DNA from: Grammothele lineata | Lineage: Eukaryota > Basidiomycota > Agaricomycetes > Polyporales > Polyporaceae | DNA: 64,000 bases | Direction: 5' to 3' | Assembly: GCA_002150815.3 (NCBI GenBank) | Contig: NDFF03000329.1 | Location: 62,001 to 126,000 of the forward strand | Shown: positions 11,712-23,299 of the stretch, piece by piece | How the letters are laid out: each line of letters begins with the position of its first letter | How positions within the stretch are numbered: position 1 is the stretch's first letter | Made by a program: the position numbers and the translations under genes | The notes under the pieces: model-generated | Databases searched by the model: none | The model's input: only the letters and a program-made list of their open reading frames with translations | Told to the model about the DNA's origin: nothing

Positions 11712-13526
11712 TTACATCCTTTGAGTGTTAGCGAGTACTGTGGTATCTATACGTTGTCGAGTTTGTACACCTCTTTCTCCACTGAAAATATCGAAAGTTA
11801 TCCACTCCGCATGATAGTCGCCGAGGGGGTTCCAGAACCCCACCGTCTCGAGTTGAGGTAACAAAGTGGCGACGGACTGGGCGGCTAGTGTGAGTGTCTG
11901 CTCGTATGCCGCGAGAAGATCACTAGGGTAGTACGGGGTAAACGCAAAGCGCGGCCCCAAATCGAAGGGACTGAGCTGGGGGGTATTCGGTAGGTCGGGA
12001 TAGAGTTGGAGGTGGCGTAGGCGCGCGAGAGGCACAAGCGTCTCGATGAACGAGCTGATGACAGCGTGAGGTTGGATGACAACCGAGGCAGGCATATCCT
12101 CGATCTTCCACGACAACGCAGCTAGCGGCGTGTCCGCTTCTGGGGCTTTCTCGTAGCGATATATCTGCAGATGCTCGAGAGAGGGGGCTGACGTCACCAT
12201 GTATCGCAAGAGCGCGCGCTCGGCGCCATCATCCCAATACTCGAGTGTGCATCTCGCAAGGGAGGGCAGGGCCGCGATGCGTCGAAATATAGTCAGCATC
12301 GCAGAGGCGGCTGGTACGGCGTATTTATACCTCTCGATGCTGAAAGTTGGCACATCGCGCCAGCGGCGTTCTACGTAGTGCGGGGAACAATGAAGTGAGA
12401 GAACGCGCGTCGACCGTGGAAGGTGAGCGAAGAGAAGGTCTTCGGGGAGTGGATGCGAAATCGAGAGATGCTCAAGGTCCGGCCATGGAAATGTTATGTC
12501 TGCGCTCCCAGGAGGCCAGATCGGGCGTGGGTGTTCGTCTGGAGGAAGAGTGAGGTCTACGACGAGCTTGCGCAGCCGAATCATGCTTGAGAAGAGCACG
12601 ACCAGAGGGGCCGATAGAGCGTCCCATGTTCTTCCGCGCAGGGTAAGTTCGCGCAACACTGGCCACGTCACTGACGACATTGTAATGATCGGGGCGGATA
12701 GAGAAGGCAAACACAGCTGCTCCAGGGAAAGGTGAAGGTGTTGAATAACCGCGGACAACGCGTCGATCTCCCTGGAAAATGGAAACCTGGAGCACGGGGA
12801 TTTGAGTTCGTACTTGAAGCGCTTGATTATGGAAGGTGACCGCAGGGTGAGCGCTTCGGCGGAAGATCGACCTGGACACGCAAGGAACCCGTCGAGGACG
12901 AACTCTTGAAGGTTGGGGAGGGATAGTACAGTCTCGAGCACACCCCGAGACCCACCGTGTATGGATGCTCCGTCGTTGATGGACAGTGTAAGACTTTGGA
13001 CATGAGGTACTCGGCGTAAAGCCTTCTGGAGAGCTCGGGCGCTCAATCTGCCACAGACGAAGGGGTCTTCGGTGAAATAGAGCTCAACAGGAAGTGCACG
13101 ATGGCGGGGACCCGTTTCATTTTTGATGGTCCAATACCCCGCAAGACAGTCTTCACAGTTATCCACCAGTTTTAGCGACCTGGGTAGTGCCATATCGGTA
13201 GACCGTTCAGGTGTGGCAAGAGCTAACCTACCTGACATACGGGCCCAGGCTCGACGGCGGACGGGACCATTTTGAGGTCCACTCCTTTGCCGGTATCAGG
13301 CGAGATATAGATGCAAAGAGCGTAGGCTTGCACGCCTCACGCAGCCAGCGACAGGTCTCGGACAGAGATACCAAAGAAGACTTCGATTGCTGTTCGAGGA
13401 AATCGACAATGTAGTGCACGACATCATCATTAAGCCGTCTCCATATCCTGATGGTACGCGGTCAGTATGCTTCGCACGTAGAAAGGCATAGAAACATGTA
13501 ATGACTAACAGCTGTTCATTGGCCAT
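11712..13526 (-). CDS. F-box protein B, 566 aa, tandem paralogue of A
   Basis: Exons 13526-13510, 13447-13232 and 13179-11712, with introns of 62 and 52 bp. The encoded F-box (RRLNDDVVHYIVDFLEQQSK, then LVSLSETCRWLREACKPTLF) and the long C-terminal region match F-box A through most of their length. For example, SKMTRLRKLVVDLTLAP in A corresponds to SSMIRLRKLVVDLTLPP in B. Both probably act as substrate receptors of SCF ubiquitin ligases. Differences are spread along the C-terminal region, and B has a slightly longer spacer near ALSWKIEDMPAS. The gene is divergent from SDH3: the starts are only 267 bp apart, so the promoter is shared. The frame is intact, and the start is supported by the matching MANE peptide in both copies. 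Confidence 0.83.
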
Positions 13527-13614
13527 AGTGATCTTTCCTGTTGGAGTTGCGTCTGAGTCGGACTGACAGTGAGAGAAGACCTAAGCTCGGAGAAGGCAAC
13601 TGGTCGTCAGTTGA

Positions 13615-13695
13615 AAGCACCTTCGAGGACTCGAACCGGCGTCGCGGTCGGACGTGACTGGAAATCACATGCTCTGTGACACGGTGACCGGGAGC
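13615..13695 (-). other. tRNA-like block in the F-box B / SDH3 shared promoter
   Basis: Second copy of the block found at 8.3 kb. On the minus strand it again has GGTTCGAGTCC and the hairpin TGTGATTTCCAGTCACG, identical over about 19 nt, while the sequence between it and the F-box start has diverged. It lacks a closable acceptor stem. It sits about 100-180 bp from both the F-box B and SDH3 starts, so it may matter for transcription of one of them. Confidence 0.4.
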
Positions 13696-13792
13696 CACGG
13701 CCGAGCTTTGCCGAGCCCCGACAACGTCCGCAACGTCGCCGACGACGCCCGCCTCGTTCTCCACATCGTCCTCCTCTTCTCCTCCGCCCACC

Positions 13793-14543
13793 ATGTTCTC
13801 TACTCGCGCCGTCGGTCTCGGCCCCGCCCTCAGGCAGGCAGCGCTCAGGCCCAGATCTGGTCAGTGTCCCGCCCTCCCCGCCGCCACCGCCTCTCTTACC
13901 CGACCTCTGTAGCTGTTCTCCGCAATGTTGTCGTCCGTCGGTGAGCAGCACCTTATATGCATAGTCTGTGTGTTCAAATCTGACTATATGCGCCGTCTTT
14001 TAGCACCATCCAGACCGAGTCCCTCCCTCCCTCTGCCGCGCAGCAGATCCTGAACCAGCAACGCCTCCGCCGCCCCTCTAGCCCCCACTTCACCATTTAC
14101 CAGCCCCAGATCACCTGGATCGGTTCAATCTTCCATCGCGTCACCGGTGCTGGTCTCAGCGTTTGTGAGTGTCAAGTTTTACTGGATGTGTTGCCTCTCG
14201 GTTGAACACGTTCCAGTACTCTACGGCTTCTCGCTCGCCTACCTCGTCGCCCCCGACACCTTCGACTCGGCGCACGTCATTGAATTCGTCGCGGGACTTC
14301 CTGATGTCGTTAAGGTGGCAGCCAAGACGATCCTTGCGGCGCCGTTCGCGTACCACTCTCTGAACGGTCTCAGGCACCTGGGTTGGGATTTGACCAAATG
14401 TACGTCTACCTGTCTCTCAAGCTCCCCTACGGCATGTCCTAAGTTGTACACTCCTAGTCATGACTGTCAAAGGCGCGTACACTTCGGGCTACGCGGTTCT
14501 CGCTGGGACGGCGGTGTCCACCATTGCCCTGGTGCTCATGTAA
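13793..14543 (+). CDS. SDH3: succinate dehydrogenase cytochrome b subunit, 174 aa
   Basis: Five exons: 13793-13859, 13913-13940, 14004-14164, 14217-14399 and 14458-14543. Phases are consistent and introns are 52-63 bp. The product is the membrane anchor of mitochondrial complex II. It helps bind heme b and ubiquinone and passes electrons from the Fe-S subunit to ubiquinone in the inner membrane. The Arg-rich N-terminus ([20 protein letters not shown]) is a mitochondrial targeting sequence. The family signature [24 protein letters not shown] follows, then the heme-binding motif [12 protein letters not shown] and three hydrophobic segments. Length and motif order match fungal SDHC. The Ser/Arg residues of the SIFHRVTG segment belong to the quinone site where carboxamide fungicides act. 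Confidence 0.95.
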
Positions 14544-15758
14544 CCCCTGAACGCGTCGTTGGCTTGAAAGCGTCTTCTTCCGTTCCGTACAGACTTGTAG
14601 AACATGGAATTACAACTTGTGTTGCGGAGGACCCAGTTGATCCGAAAGTGAGTGTGCTTCGTCTGCCTTCTTGCGTTTATGGGGACTGCACCCGAAGAGA
14701 AAAGCGGCGCGCGCAGGGTTCCTCACCGATCCCCACCGAGCCCGAAGAACCCCTTGGCGTCGATGGCCAAACGACGAAGTCCCGGTAGTGGCGTATCGAT
14801 GTCATCCGCTCGACTGAGTTCCCACCAAATGCTAGTGCAGCGCTTAGTCAGTTTATTATGCGCGATGACTGTTGGAGATGGGAGCAGACATCCCACTGGC
14901 CGTAATACCGCAAAAACATCGCTCGTCTATACTGAGCGTTCTGCGTACCTATCAAGTACCGCTGCGATTGAAGTTCGAGGTCAGCGGCGTTGGTTTCCGC
15001 ATGCACGCCCTCCAAACTGAATATACTCTTTTACTACAGTTCCGGGGACACCCCGTAATTCTCGGACAACATGGATCGACGCGCCTAGAGCAGATGTACG
15101 CTCGGGACACCAATGCCTCATCCTGACCACCCTATCGATCCCATCGTCCTAATCTCTCCTTGCATAATCCTCCGACCGTGCACACTACTGTGGACGTATC
15201 GTGAGCATCTGCGAATTCTTCTCGACTTCCTCTCCGCCCCATGAGGCGCCACACGGTCAAGTGCGGGATGCGTGTTGGAAGGGTGGTCTTCCGCGTACGC
15301 GCACATACTGACGTTTCAGGTCTCGTCAAAGTCCATCACGATCTCAATCGTCGGGGCGTGTTTTCCCATGCTGCAAGGGATGATCCCGACTGAAAGCGGA
15401 GGTACGTTCTCGTCTCCTCGCGTATGTCCCAAGCTTTCCCTTACGATCTGATTCTGATCGACCTTTACGGTGCTTACCAGGGACTGCGTCTTCAAGGTGC
15501 GTGTAGCGGGACATCGGAAGTTCGAACATGCGCTAATGTTCAATGTCATCCCTTAGATCGCACTTCTGCGTACACTCGCTCGGAATGCCAGAGTCCGTTC
15601 GGTGTCGGGGAAGCGCAGTCACGGGAAGCGTCTGCCGCACGGCTTCTCCGAGCGCTTGCGCCCACATTCGTCCAAGTACAAGTACACGCATGATCCAAGT
15701 TCATTAATCGATACGAGGATTCCTCGACACTATCTATCCTCCTTCGTTCACTCGAGTC
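14544..15758. other. intergenic region with unresolved coding-like pieces
   Basis: The first 200-300 bp are the likely 3' UTR of SDH3. Between about 14870 and 15125 a plus-strand frame (MGADIPLAVIPQKHR, with a possible intron 14979-15039 leading to FRGHPVILGQHG) looks mildly protein-like, but it has no recognisable domain. Donor- and acceptor-like sequences around 15310-15560 may belong to 5' exons of the gene at 15759. I could not build a convincing model. Confidence 0.3.
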
Positions 15759-17190
15759 ATGGAGTATCTCCCCTTCGACGGCCCCGACAACGGCTACGAG
15801 ACTCTGAGTCAAGTCAGTGGTCTGCCCACCCTCGACATGTTCGACATGGCTTCAGCTACTGAGGCCCCTGGCGACTTCACACTGTTTCCGCAAGAGATCG
15901 CTCATGATCGCCTCGAAAGTACGTATCCCCAAGTAGTCAGCATCAGCCGCGCGCTGATGTCTTGCATCGCTCAGATGCTGCGTACTCGCGTCCCTTTCCC
16001 AGTCAAAAACCGGCCCCGCCATCGTACTCTTCCCTCGGACTCAACGGCAATTGCCTGTCGCACCTACCACTGGACAGTCGGACTTTCGTCTCCCCGTTCG
16101 TTGATGCTCCGGCATCCTACAACGGTCAGCTCGCCCAGCCAAGAGCGTGTTCACCGGACAGTCATTCACGACTTCTGCAGGTCATGTGACGCGCACCGGG
16201 TCAGCCACCACACCTGTCAGTGCTCATGCGGTCTCGACGGGCGTGTACATGCACGCCCGTCCCCTCCTATGGGACGCGGACGGTGTTCACTCTATCCACT
16301 CAACTATCAGCCCTCACTCCGGTCTTACTCGCCGCGCGTCCGAACAGCTTCCGCCCTGGCGCCGACCGTCCATCGCTCAGGTCACTTTTCCCAACGCGTC
16401 GCCTTTCCCCGACGACTCGTACTGCACTTCTCCGCAGTCAGCGTATCCGGCATCCTCCGCACCAGTATATTCGGCGTCTTTGGCATCCCCGACGCTAGGA
16501 TCACATATTCTCTTCTGTTGCAGCGACCCCGAGGCTCCGGGCCTTGCCAGTTATCCGCCGACACCAACGATGCCCGGAGGCTTCCCAGTACACCGATCCT
16601 CTGCAGACGTCCAGCATTGTCATTATCCGCAGCAGCACTCGCCCTCCCAGCCCGCCGCGTCAACTCCACACTGCCAACGTTCGCGATCGACGTACTCGAC
16701 ACGTAAACCGCTGTGCAGGTCCTTCTCTGCACCGTTCTGTGTCTGCGACGATGCATGCTCCAGCCCTCCGTCTTCACCCACCGCCACGATATCCTTCCCG
16801 TCAAGCCCAGTAAACTACGAGGAAGTGCTTCCGACGCCCCGTCTCCAGCGGACAGCTTCATCGCCCCAATTCAGTTCCCGTCCGCCCACTATCCACCTGA
16901 CTCTTTCCCTTCCGCATCTATCCTCAGAACCCACCGCCTGCTGTCCTCGTTCCCGCTCCCGCTCTCACGCTCCGCAGAAGCGCCTTTCCCTGTCGTCCCT
17001 CGCATCTACCCCGCTCCTTGCCGCAGCACTCCTTGTCGGACTATGCCTCCTCGCGACCGGGGCCATCGCCGCGACTTGGTTCACGCGCCGGAGAGAAGGG
17101 GCGGGGCACGCGCTGTTGCTGTTGCGTGCGCTCTCCAGCGCGATAGCGCACGGGGCGCGCGCGTGGGGGGAGAGGAACGCAAAGATGTAA
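15759..17190 (+). CDS. Ser/Pro-rich single-pass membrane protein, 439 aa
   Basis: Exons 15759-15918, 15975-16124 and 16181-17190 splice in phase; both introns are 56 bp. The N-terminus is acidic (MEYLPFDGPDNGYETLSQVS). A long Ser/Pro/Thr/His-rich region of about 320 residues follows, with low complexity and probably no fold. One clear membrane helix (LLAAALLVGLCLLATGAIAA) precedes a short basic tail. It lies between two related Ser/Pro-rich genes and has the same overall build, but lacks their LRGW core, so kinship is unproven. No family is recognised. Its position suggests a membrane-tethered protein with a disordered N-terminal region. The start could lie upstream if further exons exist. 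Confidence 0.65.
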
Positions 17191-18305
17191 TCAGAGAGCC
17201 CACGCTGTGCAATGACAAGTTTCTTATCTTTCTCTACGGGACCGAGTGCGGGCAAGACGGACTAGTAGGAAGACAGGGACGGCGCAGATATGACGTCATT
17301 GTGGGCGATTCGTGAGAGCAAAGGGCGAGGCTGTTCGTCCGCGCCCGTGTCGAACAGCGGGCGTCCTCAAGTCACTCGGAGGGCATGCGCTGATATTCGG
17401 GAACTCATCGGTGGACTTCGACGTTGTCGCCGCCGCCGTCGAACGCTCGAAGGCGGGCCAGCTGCGGCAGCGGGTGAGTTTGACTGATTGAGTTATTCGC
17501 CGTCAATCTAATCTACTTCCACGCCCCAGCATGTAGGCGATGCTTCCTTGGATATCTGGACCCGCTTCTGCGGGCCTCGCAGATCACGCTCGGGAACCCC
17601 CACGGGAGCAGTTTACGGGTGCCTCGGACCATTGCCGTCATCGCCATTCCCCAACACGTCGAGGCCACGCCTCCCGATGGCATTTTTGACTGCACAGGCG
17701 GTGCGCGAGCACTTTGAAGGACGAGTACTGAGCTCCGACGCTCATTGGTACCGTCTATGCTCATGTGATGTCGTGACAGGTTGGCCTCATTTTGTTGACC
17801 TTTGTGGGCCATGATAAAGCTGGGGTAGGCGGTAAGTCCCAGCCCTTCAGACCCATTCACTCGTGCTAACGAGTATGCAGACAGGAATAGTTATCGCGTT
17901 GCACCGCCCGAGTCTGCGCGAGGCTGTACCGTTATCTTAATGGAAGATCCTTCGTAGACGCCTCGTCTTCATCTTCCCGGTGCCTCCTCCAACATCAAAC
18001 CAAAGCGTCTTCAATGGCAGCGTATTCGTATCCTCATCCGGTAGTTACCGTTTCTAGTATAGGATGAAACGTTCGAGAAGCACAACTTCGGCTAGCCGTC
18101 CTGGCTGCCGCAGCCGCTGCTGCCGTTCTGACTCGTAGCCCTTCGTAGCGACTCTAATTATATAAGAGAACCTGACTTTCGCAGAGGATCCTCGAACGCG
18201 CATCTACCCGCCCCCATCCACTGGGGATACCGGCGGTTTACGATACGTCGATACCGGAGGCTTAGGTGGGGAGTCCAGGCTTTACGCCAGGATCTTAGCG
18301 TGAGC
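17191..18305. other. gap with orphan coding-like segments on the plus strand
   Basis: Two pieces look translated but remain unassigned: about 17358-17473 (GVLKSLGGHALIFGNSSVDF) and about 17533-17721 (YLDPLLRASQITLGNP, then VPRTIAVIAIPQHVEATPPD). They are separated by a GTGAGT...CAG intron-like gap, but no phase-consistent join was found. They may be a gene relic. Further pieces at 17880-17960 (NSYRVAPPESA) and 18190-18300 may be upstream exons of the next gene. Confidence 0.3.
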
Positions 18306-19948
18306 ATGGCTCCCGGCCAAGCGCAGCTGGCTCGAAGACTCCCTTCCGTAGGCGCATCAGCGGATCAACGAGCGGGACCTATGCTTTTCGATCCCACGGG
18401 CACTGGCGCCATGAGCCCTCGCGCAAGCGATGGTGAGCGTCTTCTGATTCTTTCGGGACTCTCTTGACTCATTCCGTAGTAGACAACTCAATCGATACGG
18501 CTACCTTTTCAAGCGATACCTTCGTCGTGTCTCCTTCCGGGCCTGGTGCCTACGGCGCGGATAGTATGTAGCTTCGTTATCGATGTCCTTTCAACTTTCA
18601 CTGAGTCTGAAACTTTAGAGAATACGCCTGCTTTCGCCAAACATCAAAGTGCTAATCAGGCGTCTATTATTCATGGCGTCACGGAGCTGCAACGTGAGCT
18701 AACCCTAACCAAAGAAGATACCTTATAAACAAGCCCGAATGTTCCATCTAGCTCTCTCCAACACCCAACTTCCCGTTCTCACTATCGGTGAACGCGTGTG
18801 GAAGCTGCGCGACTTTGACGATGTTCAGGAGTCGACCCTGGATATCAATGCCGCGGGATCCAGTGGTTTCATCGACCCTTCCCCTCTCTCCGACCCCATG
18901 CGAATCTCTTCCTCACCGGCCCTAGGTTTCCCCCACATGTCCTATGCCAGCTCGCTCTCCTCGAATAGGGTCTCTCTTCCAGCCCAGAACTTGTGCCGTC
19001 AGAATAGCTACGCCTACCTCTCGACGCGTTTCTACGGCCCGGGCGGGTCCGGCATCCATCCGGTTGCCCCAACAGTATTCGACGGAAACGCAGGCCACGA
19101 GGCGCACAGAGGTCCCTTCTCCCAGATACATCCTCCCGTGTGCGTCACACGTGTGAACGTACCACCTGGACACCCTCGGGATGCGATCATGCCCACCTCA
19201 TCCATACCAACGCGCGCTGAGCACAAGCGCGAACGCCGAAAGATAGGCCGGGCCTCGTCGCGCTCGAAGTCCGTTGCTCTCAACGTGTATCTCAATAGAA
19301 GCTCCAAGGTCGTACTGATCAAGTACGACTGGGATGATGAGGATCTTCTGAAAGAGCTCAGCAAGGCCTACGACGAATTGCGCGGCTGGTCCCGGAGGTT
19401 TCTCTCGCTCAGTGTCGCCAGGTACGCCCTCTCTGTCATTCGGATCTCAACATTTCCTCACCCCATTATAGAGAGCTTGTAACCATCACGACGGACGAGC
19501 GTACCCCGCGTCCTATCCGATTGAGCCCCATACGTGTTGCCTCGGCTCCTGCACACGACGCTACCCCCGTCCATACTCTGCCGCCTACCGCGCGGCGCCT
19601 GTTCACGAACCCGTCATACCGACGTGGTTCGCGCGAATTGGTCAAATCTCTTACTGCAAATTCTGTGCTGGGCGTGGAAGTCGTACAGGGTATTGATTGT
19701 ACACGCATTGGCGCACGCGCAGTCGCCGGCGCTGTAGCGTCCGTTGTCGTCGTCGCCCTTACGGGTCCGCTGGCACACTCGTGGGTGCTCGGGGTCTCCG
19801 TCGGATGTACGTGAATTTCTTGCACGATATGGGGAAGCAACCCTGACTAGCCTGCACCGACGCAGGTTTCCTGTTGTTGTTATTCATAGTATTAATGCTG
19901 GGGCTGGGGCTCGTCGTCGAAGGAGACGATTTGAGAGCACGCTCCTAG
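18306..19948 (+). CDS. Ser/Pro-rich protein with conserved C-terminal membrane domain, 457 aa
   Basis: Exons 18306-18432, 18480-18563, 18619-18693, 18752-19421, 19472-19806 and 19866-19948; introns are 47-59 bp and all phases agree. The N-terminal half is low complexity. Then comes a basic patch (HKRERRKIGRASSRSKS) and the core YDWDDEDLLKELSKAYDELRGW shared with the gene at 3.7 kb. A REL.KSLTANSVLGVEVV segment follows, then two hydrophobic stretches (ARAVAGAVASVVVVALTGPL and FLLLLFIVLMLGLGLVV). It is probably membrane-anchored through its C-terminus. Function is unknown. It converges on the FunK1 gene with only about 226 bp between. Its last exon was copied with that neighbour and survives as a relic at 25.2 kb. 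Upstream exons cannot be excluded. Confidence 0.68.
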
Positions 19949-20174
19949 GAATCCCTCATGTGACGTGTTGCAAACGTCTCACGTACTGTATCTTGTACTA
20001 TATCATGCTCGCACTTTCAGACCCAAGCCCTGTATGCAATCTACCGAGAGTCGACTCGTTAGTAGTAGGAAGACTTCTCGAGACCAACACTGCTTTAGAA
20101 AGTAAATCGACAAGACAGTTTACGGAGTGTGATTTGAACACCATAAATACAGATTATTAAGCTCCTTCCCGTTC

Positions 20175-22762
20175 CTATTTCCTCTTCGCTCCCCTTCCGC
20201 CTTTTACCCTACGAGCCGTCGCCTTCTGTGGACTAGGTGTAGGAGGGATGTGATTAGATTCCCTCGCAGTTACGACGCCCGTGCTTGCTGACAAGCGTGC
20301 CCTCTTTGATACCGGCCGTGCTTCAACCATGTCCTCTACGTCGCTAACAATGCGTGCGCTCTCTGAGTCGCTCTCGTTGATCCGCGTGCGCTTGCGAGAG
20401 CGAGGGAGCGAAGGGGCTGGATCCGCGGGGGCTTGTGTGGACACGATCAAAGGAGCCACAGGAGGGGGAAGGAGTGCACGCTGAGCCTCTTCCGCTTTCC
20501 GTCTCTTATGAAACACCGCCGCCTCCGGGTGCTCGAGCGATATGTCATCATCGGGCCACCCGCTCATCTCGAGAGCAGCGTTGAACACTTCTACCATCTC
20601 CGCGTGGCGGAGCGGCGTGTGTTCTGTATTCCTTCGTACTCGCTGGCGCAACTCGCGGAGGAGCGTCGTGAGCGGACCATTCCCTGTAACCTCGACATCG
20701 TATGAACCGCGGACCCATCGTTGCTTGTTCTTGACGTTTTGTTCGCTGTCGGAGAAACGAAATAGGCTGATCTCGTACTCGTCGTAGTCGTTCTCGGTGT
20801 AGTAAAGAACAAGGTAAACGAGGACCCAGTAGATGGCCTCGAGATCGTCTTCAATGCGAGTAGGCCGGCTGTAATCTTCGTCGAGAAGATCTATGGCCGT
20901 GAAATGGGGTGTTCCCTATGGCGCGTGTCAGGCCACGTGAAGACAGTACAATAAAGAAAACACACCGGTGCGACGTCGAAGCCTCGCCGAAACCTGGTGG
21001 GGTTTGCTCCACGTTTGAGGCCCGCACATATGGTGCTATAATCGAAATCATGGATTACGCCTGTAAGGCCGCCGTGCGCGGCGGGATCGTCCACGATGAG
21101 GATATTGCCGGCATTGATGTCTGCGTGTAAGACACCGGCGCGCTCGCACATTAATCGGTGGCCTGGAGCGTACATCAGTTGACGACTCGAAGCTCGTGCG
21201 AAGTGGTGGTAGACATACCTATCAACGCGTCGCGGATAGCCATGACCAGCTCCTTCGTGGTGAGGAAGTGAATGAGCGGACGCCCAACCACGTCGACTAC
21301 GATCCGTACGTGGGCGCGATCTTTCGAGCATTCCGACTGGTTCACAGTGCGCCATGTATACGTCTCTTGCATCGGCAGTGGACACTTTGTCCTCTCCACT
21401 TGTAGCTTCAACACATGCGGGTTTGAAGTCAGAGCCACTCCGGTCCATTGGCGCCACTCGTTGCGTGAGCGCCACGCAAGGTTGTTCCCCCCAAGAAACC
21501 GAGGAATCCCATACCTCTCATCCGCGGGGATCTGCTCCAAACGCCGGTACACGTCCACCTCTTTCGGGTTGTGCCACTCCTTCGGCCACGCCTCCTTCAC
21601 AACGACAATCTTGAGCGGAGCATCCCGCTCTCCGGAAGACCGCGGAGCATTCCGCGTGTCTTCCACCGCCATCCACACGGACGTCGCACGCGAGAATATG
21701 GTATGTGCGAGGTGGATGGGCCGGACCAGGAAGTACGCGCGTGCTGAGTCGCTCGAGTCGCTCGAGTAGACGAGCACGCGCCGGCACAACGGGAGCTCCT
21801 CGGGGACTGGCTTGCCCTCCTTCCTGAACCGCACAGAGATCCAGTTTTGTTCCGCGCTGGATAGTTTGCGGACAGTGGGATCCCAGCCGACGAAAGGCGC
21901 AGCGGGCTCAACGGGGTGGACGAAGCGCCAGAAGAACTGGCAGAGGAGCTCCGGCTGCTCGCGCAGCCCGAACGCCTTTGAAACGACTGCGCCGGCGTTA
22001 TCGAAGCGGGCGATGCGCACGGTATCGCCGTAGATACCCACAACGTACGCCGCGAGGAGGCCGTGGGCGATCATGAGACTTCGAGCGTTGACAGCAAGGT
22101 GGGTGACGGTCTGCTGTGGTTTTTCAAGGAACGGATCCTGCTTTTGCGCGCTCCTCACATCGATAAAACACGCGATATTGTTCCAAGATGCCGTGCGCCG
22201 GCTGAGAGTCTGGCCGGGGAAGGAGACAGAGATGTCCGGCATCAGTATCCGTTCCGTCTTCCTGCGGCTGGCTGAAGGAAATGGGAACTTCGCCTTCTCC
22301 TGCGCAGTGACATAGAACGTAGGGCGCTTAGTGGAAGGGATCTTTGCAACCAGTGCATTGAGGCCGTACACCTATCGGGAAGTCAGACCACACATTTTAC
22401 ATCGTTTCGAGCTATGCTTACCAAGCTTCGCATCGCCTCCTTATAAAGATTCATCTTTGGTCTCCATGTAGCAAAGGCGTTCGAAATGACTGCTTTTCCG
22501 AGAGGAAGAATGGGCGGTGGCGCACTTGGTACGTAAAGAGCGAGGAAAGAAGATACGCTGTCTTCTACAGCAAGGATGTATTTGCACAGTTTAGCCTTCC
22601 TATCCTCTTCCCTCTTTGCTGCGTCGAGAGCATATTTAATCCCTTTGGCGGGATCAGTCATCAGTGAGACGGACTATAGAATAAGGACAGCGTACCCCAA
22701 GGCCGGCCCCAACCCCAGGGGTCACGGGTTTTGGTGTGCAGATACGACGTGGTGATGGTCAT
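20175..22762 (-). CDS. FunK1-type protein kinase A, 792 aa
   Basis: Exons 22762-22696, 22642-22422, 22371-21219, 21162-20966 and 20915-20175. The family is the fungus-specific FunK1 kinase group expanded in mushroom-forming fungi. An N-terminal segment (FPFPSASRR..MPDISVSFPG) precedes a kinase fold. VVVKEAW should hold the ATP-binding lysine. HADINAGNILIVDD is the catalytic loop (His-x-Asp...Asn), HDFDYS replaces DFG, and GTPHFTAIDLL is the activation-segment end. The loop is slightly unusual (HADIN, where the duplicate has HSDVS). The tail is Ser/Arg/Lys-rich with possible nuclear signals. Exon 1 is inferred from conservation with the duplicate. The alternative start is MTDPAKG at 22661 without splicing, giving 776 aa. 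Substrate and pathway are unknown. Confidence 0.82.
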
Positions 22763-23299
22763 GTTTGTTGCGACTTCTACAAAACGGGAATATATGAAGC
22801 TGAAAGTTAAAGCATCGACGGAGGTTGGGCGCAGCGTACCGTGGTGCTATAATCGAGTGGCGAGGTCGGTTCGCGTTGGGCTTAAACGCACAGAACGGTA
22901 GCGTCACTAGAGGGTGATCGAGGGAGAAACTATAATGTTCGTTGCTCTTAGACGAGATAGATTGACGAGGCTGTTCGTGCTGAGAGAGTAGGAAGACGAG
23001 TGCGGGCACGGAGTGGTTGTGGTCAAGGTCAGAACGTTGCTAGGCGCTTCGCCACTGCAGCTCGACTTGAACAAGGCAGACAGGCGCCCGTTGGACAATG
23101 CCAGGTCCGCGAGCCACGCCACACCAGAAAACAATGGCGTATCAAAAAATTTATAAATGTTCCATCAAAGTCCTAGTTCAGATTCAGTACTGGAAACGAA
23201 GGGATAATCAGCATACGCCATGTACTCGACCTAGACGAGCGAAAGACTTTCGAGAAATAACTCACGGTGGAGCACACGAGTTACCGATCCGCACGAGAG
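22763..23299. other. divergent spacer inside duplication unit 1
   Basis: It resembles 28108-28676 in the second unit along much of its length, for example cgccacaccagaaaacaatgg against cgccacaccgggagaacaatgg. It serves as promoter of kinase A and as the degraded 3' end of the reductase pseudogene. No separate gene is visible. Confidence 0.45.

Noticed and set aside
14872..15126. Plus-strand frame starting MEMGADIPLAVIPQKH
   Set aside because: Some protein character, but no domain, no clear promoter and no link to the following gene; kept only as a note in the intergenic entry.
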